Origin: an uncultured Bacteroidales bacterium
GTDB lineage: Bacteria > Bacteroidota > Bacteroidia > Bacteroidales > Paludibacteraceae
DNA length: 64,000 bases
Direction of reading: 5' to 3'
NCBI GenBank assembly: GCA_902766045.1
Contig: CACXCA010000076.1
Location: forward strand, 1-64,000
Shown in pieces: positions 1-8,080 of this stretch. The notes under the pieces are model-generated. The model searched no databases. It was given only the letters and a program-made list of their open reading frames with translations, and had not been told where the DNA came from. The position numbers and the translations under genes are program-made. Position 1 is the stretch's first letter. Each line of letters opens with the position of its first letter.

Positions 1-908
1 AAATAGAAAACCATATCACTATTGAACATGGTTTCACCATTCAAACTATCTCTTGAGAAGCAGTAATTGTCATACCAAGGCTTGATGATGTCGATCAGTT
101 CGTCCGTTGTGTGGTTGAACGGATGGAACTGGCGGTAGTAGTCGAGTATGGCGCGTACCTCCTTCTCGGTGAAGCCCATCATCTCGTTGAAGGCGGCATA
201 GCTTGTGTAGTTGAAGTTGATGTTGAACCCGGAGGTGAGGTCATCGAGCGTCACCGGACTGACACCCGTGATGAAGATTTTCTTCAGACACGTACTTGTC
301 GCCGACTTCAGTGCCGCAAAGAAAGTGCGGTAGAAACTATCCTGATGAGTGATACTTTCATATTTGCGAAGTGCGGAAACATCGCTCAGCACCTTGTTGG
401 TGAAGTTGTCGTACTCATCGATAAGGAGATAAACATTTATTCCGTTCAATGCACATTTGGAAAATAACTCGTTCATATTTGCAGCCGCATTACCATTGAC
501 AATCATATTTTCTAAAATGTCTGACGGCAATAAACTCTTATACAGCGCACAGAAATTAGAAATGGCAGTATAACAATTAATATTGAACGACTCTTCACAC
601 TCATCAAGATTTGACGACACACATGAGAAATCCAGCCTCATCACCGCATAGCTGTTGCGTTGTTCCGTGGGATGCTGACCAATCCAGAGGTCACCAAAGA
701 GGGCGTCGAACTTTTCCCTGCGGTTCATATCGTAGTAGTTCTCCAGCATGGAGAGGAAGAGGCTCTTGCCGAAACGGCGCGGACGAATAAAGAAAAAGAA
801 ACGGGCAGACTGTTCCACCTTTGCGATAAACCTTGTTTTGTCGACATAGTAGTAGTTGTCGAGGATGATATCCGCAAAGTTCCCCATTCCGTAGGGTATC
901 TTTTTCAT
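1..908 (-). CDS. AAA-ATPase-like protein (PF09820 type), 3' part beyond the window
   Basis: An open frame begins at an ATG whose complement lies at 906-908 and runs off the left edge, giving about 302 residues. It starts MKKIPYGMGNFADI, followed by an NYYYVDKT segment and a Walker A region RPRRFGKSLFLSML around residues 43-56. This order is the signature of the AAA-ATPase-like family common in Bacteroidota, which usually continues into a PD-(D/E)xK nuclease-like C-terminal domain; that part is not visible here. The family is often found in accessory DNA and its role is not established. A -7-like box TATTTTTG lies at 947-954 on the same strand, just before the start. The gene abuts a decayed transposase fragment, so the neighbourhood is unstable. 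Family assignment is confident; function is not. Confidence 0.8.
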   Translation of the reverse strand, partial: MKKIPYGMGNFADIILDNYYYVDKTRFIAKVEQSARFFFFIRPRRFGKSLFLSMLENYYDMNRREKFDALFGDLWIGQHPTEQRNSYAVMRLDFSCVSSNLDECEESFNINCYTAISNFCALYKSLLPSDILENMIVNGNAAANMNELFSKCALNGINVYLLIDEYDNFTNKVLSDVSALRKYESITHQDSFYRTFFAALKSATSTCLKKIFITGVSPVTLDDLTSGFNINFNYTSYAAFNEMMGFTEKEVRAILDYYRQFHPFNHTTDELIDIIKPWYDNYCFSRDSLNGETMFNSDMVFY

Positions 909-946
909 TTTCTTTCAGTCCATATGTTTTCGAATTGATTTACCTA

Positions 947-954
947 CAAAAATA
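947..954 (-). promoter_or_regulatory. Bacteroidota -7 box for the AAA-ATPase-like gene
   Basis: On the minus strand the sequence reads TATTTTTG, matching TAnnTTTG, 38 bases before the start codon. No clear TTTG -33 box is seen at the right spacing. Confidence 0.35.
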
Positions 955-987
955 GAATTATTTTGTCGGATGAGGAAAAAATTAGGT

Positions 988-1180
988 CTCAACTTTATGT
1001 TTGCACCAGCTAACGTTGGCAACAGACATCCATTTGATTATAAGTGTTTCGTAGACTTCATCTATGGGAAACTTGTTGCAGACAAGGGGTATATAAGCAA
1101 CCTGTTTTAACGCTTTTTTGTTGACGGAATACAGCTGATAAGAAAGCTAAAGAACAATATGAAGGGTGCGTTAATGAGTT
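988..1180 (+). pseudogene. IS982-family transposase fragment with an in-frame stop
   Basis: Translated in one plus frame, this stretch gives LNFMFAPANVGNRH, then FIYGKLVADKGYISNLF, a TAA stop at 1108-1110, then RFFVDGIQLIRKLKNNMKG. The blocks APANVGNR, GKLVADKGYIS and VDGIQLI-KLKNNMK are, as I remember them, conserved in the C-terminal half of IS982-family DDE transposases. The stop replaces what is normally a glutamine codon (CAA to TAA). Both ends of the transposase are missing: upstream codons lose similarity before about 985, and the frame enters the 3' end of the next minus-strand gene at 1171. No terminal inverted repeats were found. It is a dead remnant, not a functional element. Confidence 0.65.
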
Positions 1181-2202
1181 ACAATAATATCATACAGCCC
1201 ATTTTTCTCTACTAATACAGACAATCTTTCCTCACCATTCTCATCATATAAGACATAACGATTCGGCATTGACAAATCCACACATTCATTTATAAAATCA
1301 GCAAGCAAAGACAAATTCAAATTTTCGAAAGAAGAGACAAAAGAATTAGAATCCGCCCTTGGGGAAAAAGAAAAACCATGAGTTCCTCTTTCATATTCAA
1401 ATTGTCCATCATATTTTCCTTCTTTTCTTTTCACTAATACATAGGAAGCCCTGGAAGAACAAGAGACCTGACAATCCCACTCATCCAAGAAAAACTCATC
1501 GTGATGAAAATCATAGTTTCCCTCAAAAAAATATAAATTTCCATCCTCACAATTGCGACACTTCTCCAAAAAAGCGGACAATTTCTCTTTACTATCATTC
1601 ATTTCAACGAAACGGAACAAATACAAATCCTCAGCGCAAATATTAGAATTTCGCATATTTTCAATCACTTGAAATCTATGGCAAAAAGAAGAAACCGTAT
1701 TAAGTGACAAATAATTGAAAGATACTGTTATAAAAAAAAGAGATAAAACATATAACAAGAAAGAAACAACTATCCGCAATGGCACCTGAACTTCTTTCGA
1801 ACATTTCTCCTTCAACAATATGCACAATACATATACTGAAATCACCTCTAAGGCACATTTGGACAAAATAACAAAGAAAACGAAATTAGGAATTAAAACA
1901 AGGAAAGACAAAATCATAGACCAATAGAATAATTTCTTATACTCATTCATTTGTCTCAACACCCAAGAGAAAAAGAAACCCATAAAAGAAAAGAAGACAA
2001 CATCCCTACCAAAGAAAGAATGCATGTCAATATATGTTTCTTCCTTTAAAAAGAAAAGCAGCAAAAAAGTTGTCACACAAAAACACACTATTTTTCTCAT
2101 AGGCAAATCAACATTCGATAGTAATGCAATAAGAATTGCATTGACGAATAGAAACACGCCTGACAAGTGACACAAATTCAAGTATAACTCAACAAAAACC
2201 AT
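1171..2202 (-). CDS. Hypothetical membrane protein, unknown family
   Basis: This 343-residue protein has no family I recognise. Residues 1-165 hold about five hydrophobic segments (roughly 12-30, 37-52, 66-84, 91-130 and 143-163) rich in Phe, Leu and Val. The remaining half is soluble and acidic, with several cysteines (for example KCRNCEDG near residue 217). That suggests a membrane anchor with a cytoplasmic or periplasmic C-terminal domain. It starts 3 bases after the stop of the small frame at 2206, so the two are probably co-transcribed. The stop codon lies inside the decayed IS982 fragment, meaning the 3' end may have been redefined by that insertion. The very AT-rich composition and the position at a decayed edge suggest acquired DNA. 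Confidence 0.6.
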   Translation of the reverse strand: MVFVELYLNLCHLSGVFLFVNAILIALLSNVDLPMRKIVCFCVTTFLLLFFLKEETYIDMHSFFGRDVVFFSFMGFFFSWVLRQMNEYKKLFYWSMILSFLVLIPNFVFFVILSKCALEVISVYVLCILLKEKCSKEVQVPLRIVVSFLLYVLSLFFITVSFNYLSLNTVSSFCHRFQVIENMRNSNICAEDLYLFRFVEMNDSKEKLSAFLEKCRNCEDGNLYFFEGNYDFHHDEFFLDEWDCQVSCSSRASYVLVKRKEGKYDGQFEYERGTHGFSFSPRADSNSFVSSFENLNLSLLADFINECVDLSMPNRYVLYDENGEERLSVLVEKNGLYDIIVTH

Positions 2203-2205
2203 CTT

Positions 2206-2466
2206 CTACTTTTTTAGTATAACATAACATTTATATTTTATTTGAGTCTTAAACGGAGAACATCCATAATGTTGTTGCAACCAAAAGAATGCATTCATAC
2301 AAGCCATCCAATGTTTAATGCCAGGATTAATTTTTTTCACCATTTTTTCATAAAGAAAATCATGTTGAAAATAGTAATATTCATTCAATGCTACAGACAA
2401 CTCTGAATTATAATCAAAGAGCAACGTAGTATTTGGAGGCAAATTTTTATTATAAAAATAAGACAA
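2206..2466 (-). pseudogene. Small hypothetical frame, probably the truncated 3' end of a gene
   Basis: The frame from a TTG at 2464-2466 gives 86 residues (SYFYNKNLPPNTTLLFDYN and onward) with no family I know. The same frame stays open upstream to about 2595 without an ATG, adding GKANIINLEDGDFLCAFYGN and similar coding-like sequence before a TGA. This is what a 5'-truncated gene looks like. It lies 3 bases before the membrane protein at 1171-2202, so the two may once have been an operon. It could instead be a short gene that starts at TTG; I cannot decide from sequence alone. Confidence 0.4.
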
Positions 2467-2714
2467 TACTTTCTCTAATACCCCATTGGATAAAGCTTGT
2501 CTCGTTCCTATATTTCCATAAAAAGCACAAAGAAAATCCCCATCTTCAAGATTAATAATATTTGCCTTACCCAGAAAAAGCTGGAACCTACAAATTCACC
2601 ATCACCGTCACGTTTGAGGGCGGAAAAACACTTACGTAGACAATTGAGGCTGAACTGCCTTCAGCAAGTTCTATTAATATGTAGAGGCGTGTATATAACG
2701 CCCCTACTATTTCA
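2467..2714. other. Intergenic scar with coding-like debris
   Basis: On the plus strand, 2574-2682 reads EKAGTYKFTITVTFEGGKTLT, a TAG, then TIEAELPSASSINM and a stop. It resembles the end of a beta-rich secreted protein broken by a CAG-to-TAG change, but I cannot place it in a family. The opposite strand carries the 5' extension of the frame at 2206. At 2681-2707 there is an imperfect palindrome (arms GTAGAGGCGT and ACGCCCCTAC, 7-base loop) that looks like a diverged copy of the REP-like repeats found near 60 kb and 63.6 kb. Confidence 0.3.
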
Positions 2715-4721
2715 TTATCTCTTTCTTAAAATCATTGCTGTACGAGAAGGAAGATATAATTTCAACCAACCTTTTCCTTCTGCTGTTTTATTAATATCTT
2801 CGATCGTGAAATGAATCTGGGAATCATCAACTAGTCCAAAACCACCAAATCTTTTATCATCTGTATTTAGAATCATTTCATAACTCCCCTCTTCCGCTAA
2901 TATTCCGTATCCCTCAAATGATTGATATGGATGGAAATTATATACAAATACAAGATTTTCTCTTTGATATGCTAATACCTGATCATCCGATTTATCCCAT
3001 AACTGGTAAATAGGCGTCTGATTAAACTTCTTAACAGACTTGATGACATCAATCATTGCTTTATCAAAATCTCCTAAATATTTATATTTCAGGTCTGTAT
3101 CATCCACCAAATGCCACTGCCTGCGTGCATGTTTGTATGACCATCCATTCCCCTCTCTTGGAAAATCAATCCATTCTGGATGTCCGAATTCATTTCCCAT
3201 GAAGTTTAAATAACCTCCATTGATGGTACTTATTGTTATCAATCGGATTATTTTATGTAATGCGATTGCCCGATCTACCATATAGGATGAATCAAACAAA
3301 CGTGACATGTGCCAATACATATCAGCATCTGCCAGACGAAACATCAGTGTTTTATCTCCCACTAATGCTTGATCATGACTCTCAGCATAACTGATTACCT
3401 TCTCATCTGCACGATGATTTGTCAGTGTATATAATATGTGTCCGGGTTTCCAATCTTCGTCTTTCACCTCTTTTATCATTTTAATCCAGAAGTCAGGAAT
3501 ACCCATAGCCAGACGATAATCAAATCCCATACCGCCATCCTTTATGGAGGCAGCTAAACCTGGCATACCGCTGACATCTTCAGCTATGGTGATAGCTTTG
3601 GGGTTTACTTCGTGAATTAAAGCATTGGCTAACGTTAGATAGCAGATTGCATCGCCGTCTTGATTCGGACTGTAATAATCGGAATAATTTGAAAAAGAAG
3701 AGCCCATTCCGTGATCTAAATATATCATGGAGGTTACACCATCGAAGCGGAATCCATCAAATTTAAATTCATCCATCCAATATTTACAGTTGGATAATAA
3801 GAAGTGAATCACTTCATTCTTTCCATAATTAAAGCAATAGGAGTCCCATTGGCGGTGTTCTCCCCGCTCTCCTGCATGGAAGTATTGATAACGGGTACCA
3901 TCAAATGCTCCGAGTCCCTCGTTTTCGTTTTTAACCGCATGAGAATGTACCAGATCCATGATTACAGATAAGCCTAATTCATGAGCCTTGTCGATTAAGG
4001 CTTTTAGTTCCTCTGGCGTACCGAATCGGGAAGAGGGTGCAAAAAAGCTGGATACATGATAACCAAAAGAACCATAATATGGATGTTCCTGTATGGCCAT
4101 CAACTGTACACAATTATACCCATCAGCCACGATTCTTGGCAATACGTTATCTTTGAACTCCGTATAGCTGGAAACCTTTTCTTCCTCTCCTGCCATACCT
4201 ATATGGGCCTCGTAGATAAGTAAAGGCGTGGTATTGGGTTTATGCTTGTTTATCTTGAATTTATAAGGCTTTTCTGGCGCCCAAACCTGTGCGGAGAACA
4301 CTTTCGTATTATCATCCTGTACAACTCTTCTACACCATGCAGGGATACGTTCTCCACAGCCATTTGGCCAATAGACCTTTAGTTTATAGAGATCCAAGTG
4401 GGACATTGCTTTTTCTGGAAGTTCAATTTCCCAGACCCCATTGGAGATATTTTTTAATTTATATTCTTCGGATTCTTGCCAGTTGTTGAATGTTCCTATT
4501 AAATAGATGTTTGTTGCATTAGGAGCCCACTCTCTGAAGACCCAATGTTTTGCAATTTTATGTAATCCAAAATATAGATAACCTGTAGCAAAGTCGGAAA
4601 GCGATTTACTACTTACTTCAATTTCATTTTTTTTCTTGCAGAAATACTTATATCTACCCACTATGGCATCTTGATAGGCTTTCAGTCCAGAATCATTTTT
4701 TATTAATTTCAACATTTCCAT
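2715..4721 (-). CDS. glgB: 1,4-alpha-glucan branching enzyme
   Basis: This enzyme transfers alpha-1,4-glucan chains to form alpha-1,6 branches in glycogen, in the cytoplasm. The 668-residue protein has an N-terminal CBM48-like domain (about 55-150, HWVFREWAPNATNIYLIGTFNNW), a GH13 barrel (about 165-530) and a C-terminal beta domain. The nucleophile is D327 in FDGFRFD, the acid/base is E381 in ITIAEDVSG, and H449-D450 (ESHDQ) is the third conserved site. QEHPYYGSFGYHVSSFFAPS is typical of the GH13_8 (eukaryote-like) branching enzymes found in Bacteroidota rather than the E. coli GH13_9 form. Translation may begin at the first ATG or at MLKLIKN two codons later. It appears monocistronic, with the ompA-like terminator upstream and a decayed region downstream. 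Confidence 0.93.
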   Translation of the reverse strand: MEMLKLIKNDSGLKAYQDAIVGRYKYFCKKKNEIEVSSKSLSDFATGYLYFGLHKIAKHWVFREWAPNATNIYLIGTFNNWQESEEYKLKNISNGVWEIELPEKAMSHLDLYKLKVYWPNGCGERIPAWCRRVVQDDNTKVFSAQVWAPEKPYKFKINKHKPNTTPLLIYEAHIGMAGEEEKVSSYTEFKDNVLPRIVADGYNCVQLMAIQEHPYYGSFGYHVSSFFAPSSRFGTPEELKALIDKAHELGLSVIMDLVHSHAVKNENEGLGAFDGTRYQYFHAGERGEHRQWDSYCFNYGKNEVIHFLLSNCKYWMDEFKFDGFRFDGVTSMIYLDHGMGSSFSNYSDYYSPNQDGDAICYLTLANALIHEVNPKAITIAEDVSGMPGLAASIKDGGMGFDYRLAMGIPDFWIKMIKEVKDEDWKPGHILYTLTNHRADEKVISYAESHDQALVGDKTLMFRLADADMYWHMSRLFDSSYMVDRAIALHKIIRLITISTINGGYLNFMGNEFGHPEWIDFPREGNGWSYKHARRQWHLVDDTDLKYKYLGDFDKAMIDVIKSVKKFNQTPIYQLWDKSDDQVLAYQRENLVFVYNFHPYQSFEGYGILAEEGSYEMILNTDDKRFGGFGLVDDSQIHFTIEDINKTAEGKGWLKLYLPSRTAMILRKR

Positions 4722-4772
4722 AAGTATCTAATTTTTGTGTTGGGTAAATATAAAGAATTTTTATAAAAAAAT

Positions 4773-4801
4773 AAGGGGAAAGAATAAAATTCTTTCCCCT
4801 T
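4773..4801 (-). terminator. Intrinsic terminator of the OmpA-family gene
   Basis: A perfect hairpin has arms AAGGGGAAAGAA and TTCTTTCCCCTT around a short AT-rich loop. On the minus strand it is followed by a T-rich run, 19 bases after the stop of the 4820-6289 gene. Confidence 0.8.
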
Positions 4802-4819
4802 ACGAATTGTATTATCGTA

Positions 4820-6289
4820 TTATTCTCTAACTATCTTTACGAAGTTAACGATAAATTCTACACGACGGTTCTTTGCACGACCAGCAGCAGTTTTGTTTGT
4901 GTCAACTGGCTTGTCTTGACCGTAACCAGCAGAAGTCAAACGGTTTGCTTCTACACCGTGATCAATCAAATATTGTTTTACAGCAGCTGCTCTATCTTCA
5001 GACAATTTTTGGTTCTTATCTGCCTTACCAGAGTTATCTGTGTGACCATTGATTGTTAAGTTATATGAAGGATTTTCCTTCATGATTGTAACAACTTGAT
5101 CCAAGATAGCGTTAGAAGATTTCTTGATTTTTGCAGAACCTGATTCAAATTGAATACCGTTCAATGCTTTCTCAAATACTTTCTTTACTTCAGCTTTTAC
5201 TTCTGGACAACCATTGTTCTCTTTGATACCAGCTTCATCTGGACAAGCATCTTGGAAGTCATATACACCGTCGCCATCTTTGTCAGTAGGACAACCTTTA
5301 GCATCTATATAACCTTTTGCAGCTGCTGGAGTACCTGGACACTCATCTAAGTAATCTGCTACACCGTCACCGTCAGTATCAAGTGGACAACCTTTTTCGT
5401 CAACCGATACATTTGCAGGAGTATCGCTACATTCATCCAAGTAATCAGCCACACCGTCACCGTCAGTATCAATAGGACAACCTAAAGAATCAACTGTCAC
5501 ACCAGCAGGAGTACCAGGACATTTATCTAAGTAGTCAGCTATACCGTCACCGTCTTTGTCAACAGGACAACCTTTAGCATCTACTTCAACACCTGCAGGA
5601 GTATATGGACACTCATCAAGCTTGTTAGGTACACCGTCACCATCCTTATCATTATTAAATGAGAAGTTGTAGAATACACCTAAATTATGAACTAAGTGCT
5701 CATCATTGAAGTTTCCACCGATACGATTATCATTTGCATCAGCTGTACCACCGAATGGATAACCATATTTTACGAAGTAGCGGATACCCCAAGATTCGCT
5801 TAAACGAAGATCACAACCAACACCACCACCTAATACGAAGTTAAATCCTTCGTTTTCTTCATATGTAGTTTGGTATTCAAGTGCTTCTGCATCCAATCCA
5901 TAGATAGCTCTTGCGCCTAAGCTCAAGAAAATGTATGGATGAAGAAGTTTCTCCTCATCTTTAATGAATTTGTACTTACCAGATAGGTCAATATAACCCA
6001 TTCCAGCTTTGAAGTCAGGATCTGTTGCATAGAAATCGCCACCTTTTATACCATATCGACCCCACAATGCTTGTAATTCAGCATCGAAGTGTCGATTTAA
6101 ATAACGACCTACCGTGAGCGATGCAGCTCCATAAAATCCATCTGCAACATGGAAAAACTTATTTCCCCAATCATTTGCAGCTTCAACTTTACCACCATAA
6201 AGACCAATACTCCATGGTTTGTCTTCTGTTTGAGCTATTACCGTCATTGACGCTAATGCTGCGCAGACTGCTACGAAAACTTTCTTCAT
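4820..6289 (-). CDS. OmpA-family outer membrane protein with thrombospondin type 3 repeats
   Basis: The 489-residue protein begins with a signal peptide ending in VIAQ (residue 20). Residues of about 25-205 look like an outer membrane beta-barrel. About 214-365 hold five calcium-binding-type repeats of the form DxDGDGVxDxxDxCPxTP. About 375-485 form an OmpA-like peptidoglycan-binding domain with NGHTDNSG, RAAAVKQYL and RRVEF. Such proteins tie the outer membrane to the cell wall and are usually very abundant. A strong terminator lies just downstream and a TATATTTG -7 box about 70 bases upstream, so the gene has its own unit. The name OprF/OmpA is used for many paralogues, so I give no symbol. 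Confidence 0.93.
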   Translation of the reverse strand: MKKVFVAVCAALASMTVIAQTEDKPWSIGLYGGKVEAANDWGNKFFHVADGFYGAASLTVGRYLNRHFDAELQALWGRYGIKGGDFYATDPDFKAGMGYIDLSGKYKFIKDEEKLLHPYIFLSLGARAIYGLDAEALEYQTTYEENEGFNFVLGGGVGCDLRLSESWGIRYFVKYGYPFGGTADANDNRIGGNFNDEHLVHNLGVFYNFSFNNDKDGDGVPNKLDECPYTPAGVEVDAKGCPVDKDGDGIADYLDKCPGTPAGVTVDSLGCPIDTDGDGVADYLDECSDTPANVSVDEKGCPLDTDGDGVADYLDECPGTPAAAKGYIDAKGCPTDKDGDGVYDFQDACPDEAGIKENNGCPEVKAEVKKVFEKALNGIQFESGSAKIKKSSNAILDQVVTIMKENPSYNLTINGHTDNSGKADKNQKLSEDRAAAVKQYLIDHGVEANRLTSAGYGQDKPVDTNKTAAGRAKNRRVEFIVNFVKIVRE

Positions 6290-6359
6290 TTTTTGAAATT
6301 TTTCAATTGTTATTTAGTTTAATTAATATATTCCACTTTATATTGCAAAGAACTAATTG

Positions 6360-6367
6360 CAAATATA
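6360..6367 (-). promoter_or_regulatory. -7 box of the OmpA-family gene promoter
   Basis: TATATTTG on the minus strand matches TAnnTTTG about 70 bases before the start, implying an A/T-rich 5' leader of about 65 nt. A weak TTTC about 18 bases further upstream may serve as the -33 box. Confidence 0.5.
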
Positions 6368-6422
6368 GTATAAAATTTCGCAAAAGAAACTTTTAATTTT
6401 AAAAAAAATTAACTTAATAAAA

Positions 6423-7127
6423 CTATTTCTTTATCGTGTTGATTACATGGATGGTATGACAAGCTACTACACCTGCTGTTTCTGTCCTTAATCGACTCTC
6501 TCCTAATGATATAGGTTTAAAACCGTTTTCAATAGCCATGGCGACTTCTTTTTCGCTGAAATCTCCTTCTGGACCTATCATAATTAATGCTTTCTCCCCT
6601 CCTCTGTATTCTGTTGCCAGTTCTCTTTTGTCTTGTTCGTAACAATGTGCTATAAACCGATCACCTTCTGTCTGTAATCTTAAAAAATCTTTAACAGGTA
6701 TCATTTCATTCAATTTGGGAAGAAAGGCTTTCTTGGATTGTTTCATCGCCGATATCAAGATCTTTTCTAGTCGGTCTAATTTGACAACTTTCCGTTCTGA
6801 GTGTTCACATAACAATAAACTGATTTCAGATACGCCTATTTCTGTCACCTTTTCTGCAAACCATTCTAAACGGTCCATGTTCTTCGTAGGGGCTATGGCA
6901 ACATGGATATAAACAGGTTGTGGACAATAGTTTTCTGTCGTATTTAATATTCTTACTTGACAATGTTTATGATGAGGGAGCTCTATCTCTGCATCATAAT
7001 AATTCCCCTTCCCATCTACCAATTCTATTTTGTCTCCAGCCTCTAACCGAAGAACTTTTATTGCATGTTGAGACTCTTCTTCGGGTAAGAATAAACTTTG
7101 TTTTATGTCGGGCGTATAAAAAATCAT
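6423..7127 (-). CDS. rsmE: 16S rRNA (uracil(1498)-N3)-methyltransferase
   Basis: RsmE methylates N3 of U1498 in 16S rRNA using S-adenosylmethionine. The 234-residue length is normal. The N-terminal PUA-like part contains ESQHAIKVLRL (residues 19-29). The C-terminal SPOUT trefoil-knot region carries IAPTKNMDRLEWFAEKVTE, LIMIGPEGDFSEKE and SLGESRLRTETAG, the SAM-binding knot motifs of this family. It lies between the ompA-like gene and folD. The folD terminator at 7147-7180 separates it from folD, so it probably has a separate promoter. Confidence 0.93.
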   Translation of the reverse strand: MIFYTPDIKQSLFLPEEESQHAIKVLRLEAGDKIELVDGKGNYYDAEIELPHHKHCQVRILNTTENYCPQPVYIHVAIAPTKNMDRLEWFAEKVTEIGVSEISLLLCEHSERKVVKLDRLEKILISAMKQSKKAFLPKLNEMIPVKDFLRLQTEGDRFIAHCYEQDKRELATEYRGGEKALIMIGPEGDFSEKEVAMAIENGFKPISLGESRLRTETAGVVACHTIHVINTIKK

Positions 7128-7146
7128 CGTTTAAATGAAAAAGGGA

Positions 7147-7180
7147 ACAAAGGAGAAAACAGTTCTGTTTCCTCCTTTGT
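7147..7180 (-). terminator. Intrinsic terminator after folD
   Basis: Arms ACAAAGGAGGAAAC and its near complement form a hairpin on the minus strand, followed by CCCTTTTT, directly downstream of the folD stop. Confidence 0.7.
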
Positions 7181-7186
7181 CTAATC

Positions 7187-8068
7187 TTATTTATAAATTG
7201 CTTTTTTACCTGCTAATAATGTGTTCTTTAACAAAGAACATATTGTCATTGGTCCAACACCGCCAGGAACTGGTGTGATATAGCTACACTTAGGTGCTAC
7301 ATTCTCAAAATCAACATCACCTGTCAGCTTAAATCCTGTTTTTGTTTCTGTTGAAGGTACTCTAGTCGTTCCTACATCAATTATCACAACGCCATCTTTC
7401 ACCATATCTGCTTTTAGGAACTTAGGTGAACCCATCGCTGCAATGATAATATCTGCTTGTAATGTAATCTCCTTCAAATTCTTTGTACGGCTGTGACAAA
7501 TCGTTACTGTAGCATCTCCAGGATAGGCTTTCTGCATCATCAAACTTGTAACTGGTTTTCCTACAATGTTACTTCTTCCGATTACGACACAGTGTTTTCC
7601 TGAAGTCTCAATTTTATATCGTTTCAGAAGCTCCATTATACCTGCTGGCGTTGCAGACACAAATGAAGGAAGACCTATTGATGTACGTCCCACATTGATT
7701 GGATGGAATCCATCCACATCTTTACGATAATCAATTGCTTCAATAACCTTTTGCTCTGATATATGTTTTGGCAAAGGTAATTGTACGATGAAACCATCTA
7801 TGTCATCATCATGGTTCAATATATCAATCTGTTTCAACAACTCCTCTTCTGTTATATCATCTTCATAACATATTTTTGTGGATTTAAACCCTACTTGCTC
7901 ACATGATTTTACTTTGTGTGCTACATAGGTCTCGCTTCCTCCATCATGTCCGACAATGATAACTGCCAAATGAGGTGTCTTGCCACCCTTTGCTTTAATC
8001 TCTTTTACTTCTTCTGCGATTTCTTGTTTAATTTGATCAGCAATCGCTTTTCCGTCAATTAAGTTCAT
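7187..8068 (-). CDS. folD: Bifunctional methylenetetrahydrofolate dehydrogenase / cyclohydrolase
   Basis: FolD interconverts 5,10-methylene-THF, 5,10-methenyl-THF and 10-formyl-THF with NADP in the cytoplasm. The 293-residue protein has [16 protein letters not shown] with the catalytic Tyr48 and Lys52, [21 protein letters not shown], the dinucleotide loop [12 protein letters not shown] and the C-terminal [11 protein letters not shown]. It follows ffh by 12 bases and ends just before a terminator, so it is the last gene of an apparent mscS - secreted protein - ffh - folD operon. A second one-carbon gene, purU, lies at the right end of the window. Confidence 0.96.
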   Translation of the reverse strand: MNLIDGKAIADQIKQEIAEEVKEIKAKGGKTPHLAVIIVGHDGGSETYVAHKVKSCEQVGFKSTKICYEDDITEEELLKQIDILNHDDDIDGFIVQLPLPKHISEQKVIEAIDYRKDVDGFHPINVGRTSIGLPSFVSATPAGIMELLKRYKIETSGKHCVVIGRSNIVGKPVTSLMMQKAYPGDATVTICHSRTKNLKEITLQADIIIAAMGSPKFLKADMVKDGVVIIDVGTTRVPSTETKTGFKLTGDVDFENVAPKCSYITPVPGGVGPMTICSLLKNTLLAGKKAIYK

Positions 8069-8080
8069 ATTTTTATCCTC

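Noticed and set aside
111-938. Two plus-strand frames at the left edge
   Set aside because: They are antisense to the AAA-ATPase-like gene, whose Walker A and N-terminal motifs are clear.
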